Shown piece by piece: positions 1 to 10,000 of a stretch of 10,862 nucleotides of DNA (positions are counted from its first letter, which is position 1; every line of letters starts with the position of its first letter). Location: contig JAXIUW010214175.1 in assembly GCA_035591015.1 (NCBI GenBank), forward strand, positions 1-10,862. Direction: 5' to 3'. Position numbers and translations under genes: made by a program. Below the pieces are notes generated by a model, which ran no database searches, was not told the origin of the DNA, and saw nothing but the letters and a program-made list of their open reading frames with translations. The DNA is from Cephalothrix simula. Its lineage: Eukaryota; Nemertea; Palaeonemertea; Archinemertea; Cephalotrichidae.

Positions 1-908
1 AGCGGGCGTTCCCCCTCCGTACGGTTCATACATTTTTATGTAGGCTTTATTAGCATTGATTGCTATTTAGCCCTTTAACTTGTAAATCATTTCATTATAA
101 TTTTTCATTTTCAATTCATTTTTAGTATTATTAGAAGTTCTTTATATGTAACTCCGAGAACACAGCTCAGTAGAGCATTCGGATAATGATCGGTCGGACC
201 AAACTCTCAAGTTCATCCGCGAAGTCATGGCCACAAATTGACTTGCGCCTACGAATTAATGGATGCGATGTAAAATTTTTAAAATTTGGTCTGGAGTAAC
301 TGAGATATCTGTAACCTTCGGATACCGGTGTGAAATTGATGCCTGTCCGGCCACACAGTCGGTCTGGAATGTTTGTATTTTGAAAAAGAAGCCCTGGGTT
401 ATAATGCCCACTCCATTGATGAATATCCTCCCTTTTCTGCAAATTTCTGGCTCAAATTTTCTGAAAAAGATTGGTATGTGCGCTTAATCGAATGCCGATA
501 TCAGATTTTGCATTTATGTGAGCGAAAATTGATTTTTGCAATTGCACATGCGTATCATCAGAACGCTAGGTCAAGAAAAAATGTATTGTAATTTAAGCGC
601 CTGCTTGATATGCCAAACAATTTGTCGTTGCTTATAATAGGCTTGGTTGAACGATCGGGGACAATCGGGGTGCTCCTCTACGGCGCCGAACAAAAAATTG
701 ACTTTTTTGCTCATTTTGCGCCTCCACTCCCCACCAGGTTTGAAAAAACACCATAGTGTATAATTTTTCTTTCCTTTTCTAAAACGTGTAAGGTTAAGGG
801 GTTCCGATGCTCTTTTTGGGAGAGTTCGAATGTGGGGAAATTTTTCCATCCATTTGTGTACCTTTATTGTACATGTTATAAATTATGTATATATTTTTGT
901 AATTTCAG
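1..908. other. Upstream intron sequence of VPS13, no gene seen
   Basis: This is non-coding sequence ending in the acceptor at 908. Short open frames on both strands (for example 167-442 minus and 571-849 minus) overlap one another, lack recognisable motifs and look fortuitous. CGATCGGGG/CAATCGGGG is a small direct repeat near 651-669. The only assignable element is the transposon-end sequence at 839-860. Confidence 0.6.
839..860 (-). mobile_element. Solitary terminal inverted repeat of the TACACAA...TGGATGG family
   Basis: Read on the minus strand, this 22-nt stretch begins TACACAAATGGATGGAAAAA. It is the same end sequence as the fold-back elements at 5966-6713 (near identical) and 4815-5230. 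No matching opposite end is found between 1 and 838, so it is either a truncated copy or the right end of an element starting outside the window. Confidence 0.6.
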
Positions 909-1053
909 AAATAAATTTCGGCAGTATAAGGCATCATACAAGCACAACTTACTCCATCCAAAAAATGAAAATTTGACGAAACGGCTTCAAGAAATGGAAG
1001 ATGAATTAGATCTTACTAATATTATATTAGCACGTGAACAAGCAAGACTCGAG
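909..1053 (+). CDS. VPS13: VPS13 exon 1 of window
   Basis: The acceptor is TTTCAG ending at 908, and the donor GTGAGT starts at 1054. The first base completes a codon begun in an unseen upstream exon (phase 2). It encodes 48 whole residues from NKFRQYKASYK to NIILAREQARLE. The lysine-rich YKxSYK start and the NIILARxQA helix match the conserved VPS13A/C segment that precedes the GWF motif. The upstream exon should encode the Trp-rich part just before this, and I do not find it between 1 and 908. It probably lies outside the window. Confidence 0.9.
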
Positions 1054-4000
1054 GTGAGTGGTTTTATGTTTATAATGCTCTAAACTAACGTTGGCTATGA
1101 CGTCAGAGAAAAAGTCATATATGCAAATTTACTACCAGATAGTTGATGACTCCTAGAAGTTAAAAATTTGAATTGGTATACATATACATCTCCAGGATCA
1201 GAAATCTGTTTTCGTATTCGCATCGGGTAGCATCTGGACCTCTGGAAATAATCCTCGATTCTTTTGAACATATAATTTGAGTGATGGGGTAAATTTTAAA
1301 GAAAAAATAATTTTTATCCATTTTATTATTTTTTTTGACAAAAAAGATTCACTACATTTTTCTAAGTTTTTTGATACCAAGGAACAAAGAAATAGAAAAC
1401 AAACTATACTACATTTACATGCACGTATATAATTGCGCACGTGTTAAATTTTAATCAAACTCTTATTCACCCCGTTATAATCTTTCAGCTCATTTCCTTG
1501 TGAGACGCCTTATTGCTAACAGATGAGACGAATTATCTATTTTTAGTTTTCCGATCACGAACATATCCTGTACTGTAATGTTAGTCTAAGATCGTAAACA
1601 TTTCGCAATTTCTAACTTCTTGGAGTCATCAACTATCTCTTACTACCAATAACTCATTTCACGCCAAAAATCGGGTTGCGTCAATTTTCCTCGGGACGCC
1701 TTTCTTCTTTTTCCCGATATGTTTTTCTCAGGCTGAAACCTTTTAATGTTGAATTTTTATAACAATGTAATTTTTTTATGCATTTCCGTTTCTGAATTAT
1801 TTTGCAGATAGCAGAAGAGAATAAAGAAAAGGCCAAAATAAAGAAAAAGAATAAAGGATGGTTTGGTGGTTGGTTCGGAGGTGATGACGATGAAGAACTG
1901 GAGATACCGGATATAGAAAAGGAAGGTATGTCTTATGTCAGGCTTTTTAGAGGACCAACCACATAGTAATGGGAAACGCGCCTCACCTGACTTCTTTAAT
2001 TATTCGGACGTTCCTTTCATGTTTTTAATATTTCATGTAACTATGATGGGTTCATTGCGTTTAGTAATGTGCCTTGTTGTGTTAAAAAATTGAATTAATT
2101 AGGTTATAATATGCTAAGACGGTCGTATGAATTAAGTCATTATGATAACAAAAGGCCTATATAAAATGATAAGTTGAAGCTCGATCTTCTGGCTATTGTT
2201 GCGTAATAACATCATCCATTAGGTAGGTATTCAAATATCAGGTTGCAACTCGTGCGACATGTAGTTTGCATTCTGTATCCTAAGATTTAACTGCAGATGC
2301 TGCTGCGACTCATCCAGTTAACCTCGGTCGATATTCATACTTTCATATCGATGTTTGATACCAAATCAGCCTAGGTAATAGTAGAAAAGCTATTACCTAG
2401 GTTTTATCTAGATGGCTGCGACCCGGAAAATTGAGATATTTCAATTTTTTTCAACGGTGAAAAAAGTTAGATACCCCTAGAATGTGTGTATAAACTTTAA
2501 AGGCTATCGGGAATTATTTGTTTTTTGAACTTTGTTGAGGCGTATTTCCCATTGCTATGTGGTAGCTCCTTTATACCTCTTTAATATTTTGTGTTTCGAA
2601 AGTACGTTATATATTATATGGATTCAAACTAGTTATATTTAGTACACGCATCCTATCTCATTTGAGAAATGTTAAATGAGTGGAAATTTGGCATACACCA
2701 TTCACAATCCCATGCTTTCAGCTATATGAAAATGTATAAAGTCGGTAACCTTCGTCATCGTTTTGAGAAAAATCCGAATCCCGGATGCACCCCGCAAGCC
2801 AAAAATACTCTTGAATTTACTGGCAATAAAAACTGGTGCGAAAACGAAACTAGGATGGCCGCCGATTCGTATGAGTTTTTTTTTTCGTGAAAGGCATTAT
2901 AAATAGCTTTAATGTGCACGGGGTTGACATATATTTCTATCAACAACATCCAAATGGCAGCTGTAATTTTTTATACATGTATTTGAAAATTTGACTACGA
3001 AACTAAATAAACTGTAGGTTGAATCGATATATGTGTTATTTTAACCATTTTATAGCACAGCTGATTGATTTTTCTTTCAACTTCTATGCACTATATCAAA
3101 ACAGTGCAGTATAATATCAAAAAGTGTTGGTATAATAAAAAACTGGCTTATTTTGTGGGCAGTTACATAATAACTGGTAACCTTTTACCACCATAGAGTT
3201 TGCTTTTTTCATTTTTTATTACGATTAGTGGTAATGGCCCAACCAGTCTAAACCAGTAATTTGGAATCAGTATTATTATTAAATTTTGAATTCAAAATAA
3301 TTTTCCTGGTAAAAAATTCCTGGTAATAAACAGAAAAAGCGATAAACACATGATATCCGCATGATCAATCCAACTATTCAATTGTTAGTTATTGCAATGG
3401 GTCTTAGGGGGTCTTTGAAATCAATATAGATATTTTTTTCTTCTGAATTTGTACCTTTTAGATAACAATAACCTACCACGTAAAACCCTTTGCGCAATTT
3501 AAGTTCTGATTTCCTCTTTTATCTGGAATATTTTGATAAGCTACAACTTTATCACTGTGCAGTTTGGGAGCAAAAATGGAGTGTATTTCTCTGTTATCTG
3601 ATACTCTTGGTTTGGCTGATGAATTAGGAAATTTAGCAAGTGATGTTATGAAATTTTCCAATTTTGGAGGAAGAATTCAGCGTGTAATTTTTGCTATTTT
3701 AACTTTTATTGCTATGTCTAGTGCAATAGCAGATGTTGTTGCAGACACACTTGCTTATTTTGAGATGGAACAAAATGATTTGAAAATATGTGAGATCAAA
3801 AACGTCACATCTGAAGATTGTTCATCAAGCAGTAACACTCAAATGTATTTAGGCTTTTTGATTTTTTCATGGGTGCTTTTCGCTTTGGAAGTTGCTGTTA
3901 TCATCTTAATTGTCCTGAAGAAAATATTTGAGCTCAAAATACTTTGCGGTTCGTTAACAAGAACATTTTTTTCTAAATTTTGTTTCTTTTTACTGGTTGC

Positions 4001-7000
4001 ATTCGAAGATCTACCGCTGACTGTTTTTAAGTATATTCACGAGAAAAAATTGGATCTTGATCTCCATGAACTTTTTCACGATGACACTGATCTAATATTT
4101 GTGTCTGCGGTTATTACTGGAGTGAGCATGATATTAAGAATTCTATGCTTCCTCATATATGTTATAATTTCGTGTGTTTTGTTTTGCTGTCGCAGAAATG
4201 ATGATGGTGGTCGTTATTATGTATTTTGTTTTTCTTTTTTTTATTATACCCTTATGGTCATATTAACCATTCCTACGTTGGTTTTGTCTTTTCTTGTTGT
4301 TGAATTATATTAAAAATTTTATTCCTAATCGGTTTCTTAAGTATTATTTTTGCAAGTAATGCTGTTTTAGAAACTAGATATCTATTTCATGTAAATATGA
4401 AGGGGACCATTTTACGTTAGAGTTATAGCATGGCTTTTTGGGTGCCATACGAGGCAGTTGGGCACGAAGGGCGGCACCCAAAAAGCTATGCTATAAATGA
4501 TTTATGACATTGTTAACAGGTTAACCCCTTTGATGTATTAATTTCGTTTTTTTTACGCGTGTTACAATGTATATACATTTACGGTTTACCAGTCAAAAAA
4601 CTTTGTACATATATAAAATGCTGTAGTATGATATATTTACCAGTTTTAAATGCAGCTTTTTTATAGAATATAATACTAACTATAATATTTATAATAACTG
4701 AAGAATAGTTTATAGAATAAAGAATAAATAACGCGAACTACTAGTAATTGACTAATGTAATTGATTTTCTTTTTTCTGTTTTGTAAGAAATACAATTACA
4801 GATCTGTACAAATGTACACAATTGGGTGGAATTATTGAGGGATCTAAAGAGGTACATTTTTGAACCCCCCCCCCAACAGTTTAGCATATTGGCGGGCACT
4901 AGGCACCTATAAACTATATATTTCTAGAAACGTCTTGAAGAGCCTAGGAAAGTGGGTCAAATTTTTTCTCCTCCGCCCTGGGTGGGCGTATAGGGGGTCA
5001 AAAGGGCCAAAAATTGGCATTTTTACCCCTGTCGGTATCTCGTTTTGACCTGCGCCCACCCAGAGGGTCTGAGAAAAAGTTAAACCTCCCGCTCTCCGAG
5101 GCTCTTCAAGACCTTTCTAGAAATATATAGTTTATGGGTGCCTAGTGCCCGCCAATATGCTAAACTGTTGGGGGGATCCAAGAATGTACCTCGTTAGATC
5201 CCTCATCCAATAATTCCATCCAGTTGTGTATTTTTAATTTTCCTGTTTAGCATGTTTAGTGAGACTACAAATTTGGCCAGATTATTTAGAGTAAGGCCAG
5301 GTAAGGCCAAGGGTTTCATTTTCTTTTAAGTTTTATAACTACAAAAATAGTCTCTAGGGGTGTCAGTGTATTTTTCGTAGTTTTCTAGCTAGTCTCATAT
5401 AGATTCATAAGGCTTACCACAATTACCACAAATAAATACCCTAAGTTAATCATATGGGGGTTTTTAGTTTTCTAACGAGTCTCGTAAGGCCTACGATACC
5501 CCAAGTTTTAAAATAATAACGATATTAAATATCGAATATTTGTTACTAATCGTATTATTCAATTTCAGACTGGCGTTCGAAAATGACTGATGAAGAAAAG
5601 GAGAAACTCTATTCTGGAATAGGGTTTGATCAGAATGCCAACGTTATTGAAAGACCGCCCGGGGTACGTCCTGTAATTCAATGACCTTTTTTCCGCCTCT
5701 CCTAGTCTATTGATTTATCCTACCCGCAGTAAAATTGAGGTCGCTGTTAATCCATATACACGCGTTACATACAATGTACGAAGCGAGATGTCACTTGGCT
5801 GATAATGATTGACTTTTTACCGAACTTTAATGCACGATCAATTTTACTGGCACTAGGATGAATCGAGATCAATCAATGGGGCTAGGAGGGGCGAAAAAGA
5901 GTAATTTTAAAATCAAGATTTTTTTATAGAATGGAATGCCCTATATGCACGCGTAATTAATTGTTTACACAAATGGATGGAAAAATTGGTTGAGGCATGG
6001 CCTGATGTTAGCTACCCGCCCCCAAGGGTTTCTCATATTAGGGGTATATGAACCCCCATAACCTATATATCACTGGAAAGGGCATGCGGAATGGAGTGGA
6101 ATGGTAGTAGTTTCATGTCCCTGCAACTAACTGGTGGAGGGTGGTGGTTAAAATGTCCGAAAGAAATGGCCGAAAATCAGCTTAATTGTTGATTTTTTTT
6201 GGAATTTGTGGCAAATAGGAATATAGGAACCCCCATAAACTATATATCCCTGGAAAGGGCGTGCAAAATGCAGTAAAATTGTGGTGATTTTATGTTCGTT
6301 CCGCCACAGATTATGGCGGCTAAAAAATATTTAAATTGAGAATTTTTGTTTTAAGCATTTTTGACCACCATTATCCATCAGGTGGCGGTAGAGACATAAT
6401 ACCACCACCATTTTACTGCATTTTGTAGGCACTTTCCAGGAATGTATAGATTTTTCCCGTTTGCCACAAATCAAAAAGTCAATAATTTGCTGATTTTCGG
6501 CCATTTCATTGGGATGTTTTTAACCGCCACCCTCCACCAGGTGTTGGTAGGGACTTGAAACTACATGTACTACCACTTCATTTCACAATCACCATTCCAG
6601 TGATATATAGGTAATGGGGGTACGTACCTATACCCCTAATATGAGAAACCCTTGGGGGAGAGGGTAGCTTACATCAGGCCATGCCTCAATCAATTTTTCC
6701 ATCCATTTGTGTATCTACGCGTAATTTTTTACAGTATGTTGATAAAATTGTAATGGGTTTTTATAATTTTTTCAGTATATTGAGCACAAAGCTACGGTGA
6801 ATCTGCATAGTTGTACCCTCACACTTGTAAATTATGGCAAAGAGGTACTCAGAGTGTCTGCATCAAGTATGCTAGCATCTTTTGAGAATCGACCTCAATC
6901 AAATGGTTTTCGGTAAGATTATTTTGCATAATTTGGCATGTATGTATTTTTCTAATTTTACTAACATGCATGTTATCTATTTTAATAGGTTTAATATTAA

Positions 7001-10000
7001 TGTACCAGAAAAAAATCTAAGGTGTTCTTTTTAGTAGTCTATAATCAGTACCTTTTATCACCTTTCAGATTAATTAAAATAAAATCCGCCACCTTTTACC
7101 ATGTCTCTGAACAATTCGTTTTATAATTTAAAAATATTTATTGGTCAGTACACACAAACGCAAATTGACGGAAAAACTGGATGTGGCTCGCAAAATGTTA
7201 ATCCCTCCCCCCACATCATCCAGTTTTCTGTTCATTTGTATAACATTTTTACATGATATTACAATGCATGCTGGACTTGGTAAAAAGTGTTCTTATCATT
7301 TCATTAAAAAATTGGTAGCATACCTTTTTACCTGAAATGAATCAATTTTACATACAGTATGATAATTGGGTCAAAAATCACTTTTTCTTGATTTTCGATA
7401 AAACAAAATTTAGTGACCCCCAAATAGAAAAATTGTGCTTTCGTGAAAAATGTGCATTTTTCAGCTTAAAAATCTTTAATTTTATCTAGAAACCTCGCCT
7501 ATCTATTCATCTCCCAATTATTTACTAGCCAATAATTATTTATTTAGACATACATGTAAGTAATAATGTAATAATGTAAAAAATTTAGGCCGCCATTCTC
7601 CGCAATCATTTTATGCCCTGATTTTGATCGAGGACACGACGGTCGACGGGACACAAAATTACGCATTTGTGTTTCGTAAAATTCCTTATTAATTGGTCTT
7701 TCTAACGAGTATTGTTTCAATTATATATGAATTAGTTCTGATATATATATATATATATGTCCAGAGCTAAATGCATTTTCACATTCCAAGAGCCGCGAAT
7801 CGCGACTTGCGATGTCGCCTATTTTCTAATATGCGGATGTTCCATTCGCGATTTGTGGATACACGACCCGTGATTCGCGGATATGCATGTCGCGTATTTT
7901 TCTCCAATGTGCGGATACGCGATTCGCGACTTGCGAATGCATAGCCAGGTCTTGGTCAAGTTTTTACCACTTACGGAAACGCGACTTGCGGATATGCGTA
8001 TCGCGTATTCAATAACTTGCGAATACGCAACGTGGATACGCAAGTCGCGTATTTCTCAAAATGTGGATAAGCACGCAACATATAATACGCGACTTGCGAA
8101 ATGCATAAAGAGTCTATTCCTCAAAATACTTTTTATCTTATTTAGTGTCTTTGGAAGAACAGAAACGTTTATAATTGAAGGAGCTTCAATTGAAGACTTG
8201 GTTCCAATTATAACTTCAGATATTGGGGTCTATGGTGAGTTTATGCAAAGTTTTTTACTAATATTGGTAGAAAAGTGTCGTAATGTAAATCTATATTTTG
8301 CACGATAATATTTCCTGTTGTGTACCGTACCTTGTGTGCAATAACTGTCTATTATTCACCGGTTATGTTATAAATGAAGTGATATTTAGTGAAATTTCTT
8401 GGATAACATTGATAAACTGGTAAATAAAATCGTTATTGCACCTTTTCTAGTGAAATACGAGCAGTTATTGCACGAGGGGCTGCGCCGTCGTGTAATAACT
8501 GCTTTGAATTTCACTCAAAAAGGGGTGCAATAATAATATTGCTCATAATAAGAAGACATCTTGTTTTAAAAAATATTTTAGTTTTTGTTATGACGCAAAT
8601 CAATGTCGTAAAATACGCACGTGATTGGATATAAATAAGCTAATAATCTAATAACATGTATTCATTTATTTGATTTTTCCAAAAAGGCTTGAATGTTGGT
8701 AGGGTGTTTTTCGTATTTCGTTTTTCTTCAAATTTCTAAATTTAAAATGCATGGTCCTGGGAACACCGGATATCAAAAACATTTTAATTGCATTTTGCTT
8801 TGAAACCTTCAGTTAGTAGGCATGCAGCCTTCATGCCTTTTTATAGGTGTTGTTTCCGTCTTTACTGATGTCAATTCGATTATAATTAACGCTAATTTAA
8901 TCATCAGGTCGGCACCCTTCTTGTATTTTTTGATAAAGCCGCGGATCTATAAATAAAATAAATGTTAATCATTACGTTTTTAAAATTAAAAATACATGTA
9001 TCAGTAAATAACCGATTTAAAATAATATATTTATCGATATAATCATTTCTCTGCTTTCTGTTGTAAGTAATATGGTAAAAGGGCCTTTGATTTATTACAA
9101 TGCATATCCTTTAATTTTTTTAATTAATTTAGATTCTTCTTGATCGAGGCCCATTAATTGCACTGGTTCTCTTCCCCTTTCAGACCTCTCCAGTCATGGG
9201 TCTTCCGTGCACCTATTTTTACCCACTGACTTAACTGAGGATGTATGGTCTTGTAAGATCAGGTTTTTGTTTATCCGGTGTGCTCGGCTATTTTTCAGTA
9301 TCTTTGCTAAATCTTAATTCTTTTGATTTACCTTGGCACCTATGTCAAGGCTTTATTCAAACTTTATTTCGTTATTTCAGGCTTCGTAATGCTGGTAATT
9401 AACGAGGAGTCTAAATTTTGTAATAAAAGCTAATTAACTATGTTAAAAAATCGTACAAAATATTTTTGTTTCGGGGTCCCTCCAACTTCTTTCCTTAAAC
9501 ATAGAATAGCGAGACTTATCATTATCAGGCATTTGAACCAACCGTTAAGCCACTATCGGCAGGGCTGGGCGCGAATACCTCGGTACCAGAAATAGTGAAT
9601 AGTGATATTCGCGCGAACGATTTCGCAAAAATATTCGCACAAACTATTCGCGCCCAGCCCTGTCTATCGGAAAAAATTTACTATGTTGAACGAATCAAAT
9701 AAAAGCAAAAATTAGACTCCGCATTTTGCGTTTTTTTAGTTATTTTTTTAAAATATTACTCAATTTTAGATGCTGAAGTTCTTTACAATTAGGTGATGGC
9801 TTACCTTAATTGGACATTTCCCTAATAATTTTTATTATACAATTTTGTGTTGTTCCATCTAACTTTAGTTTATCCTGAATTGAAGCATGCACATACATAT
9901 AATTGGTGTATAATCCCTATCCATAATAAGGAGTTGTAGTTATTTCTTTAACTTGGCATCATCAGAAATAATTGTATGCTGTGTTGAGCTAAAAAAGTAC

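Larger units (their letters stand above)
1926..5568 (+). other. VPS13 intron 2 (3.6 kb), hosts a nested gene
   Basis: The intron runs from GTATGT to AATTTCAG. It contains the fold-back at 1951-2570, the nested gene at 3576-4313 with its hairpin and polyA signals, and the fold-back at 4815-5230. From 2571 to 3575 I see no gene. The short overlapping frames at 2669-2890 (plus) and 2755-2949 (minus) have no recognisable content. Scattered CTGGTAA/ACCAGT motifs (two TTCCTGGTAA copies at 3303-3326) are the only texture there. From 5231 to 5568 nothing is seen. Confidence 0.8.
6913..8145 (+). other. VPS13 intron 4 (1.2 kb)
   Basis: The intron runs from GTAAGA to TTATTTAG. From 6913 to about 7740 it is AT-rich with no gene or repeat that I can support; the short open frame at 7141-7335 lacks an ATG-supported or recognisable product. 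A (AT)9 run is at 7741-7758. The last 350 nt carry the CpG-rich repeat cluster. Confidence 0.8.

Noticed and set aside
167-442. 91-codon open frame on the minus strand
   Set aside because: It lies in upstream intron sequence, overlaps open frames on the other strand, and has no recognisable motif or splice support.
571-849. 92-codon open frame on the minus strand
   Set aside because: It runs into the transposon-end sequence and has no recognisable motif; it is probably fortuitous or an element remnant.
1198-1440. 80-codon open frame on the minus strand
   Set aside because: It lies wholly inside the fold-back element in intron 1, and the composition simply reflects AT-rich sequence.
2669-2949. 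Overlapping open frames on both strands (2669-2890 plus, 2755-2949 minus)
   Set aside because: Overlapping antisense short frames in an intron with no domain, no splice sites and no homology I can recall.
3564-3575. Upstream extension of the nested gene beginning at 3564 (MGAK...)
   Set aside because: The codon at 3564 is TTG, not ATG. In a eukaryotic gene the ATG at 3576, in good Kozak context, is the credible start.
3576-4313. Firm assignment of the nested protein as an XK-related scramblase
   Set aside because: The match rests on two short motifs and approximate topology, and the protein is about half the usual length. It is left as a hypothesis.
4860-5048. 62-codon open frame
   Set aside because: It lies in the left arm and centre of the 416-bp palindrome and does not start with ATG at 4860 (TTG context).
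7141-7335. 64-codon open frame in intron 4
   Set aside because: Position 7141 is TTG, there are no motifs, and no splice sites link it to anything.
7883-8145. Open frame continuous with exon 5 of VPS13 (88 codons)
   Set aside because: It is translated CpG-rich repeat. VPS13 similarity begins at the acceptor at 8146, and the opposite strand is equally open. It is kept only as an intron-retention possibility.
9331-9349. CCTTG...CAAGG short hairpin and the GGCATG/CATGCC hairpin at 8819-8837
   Set aside because: Five- and six-bp stems are expected by chance in a sequence of this length.
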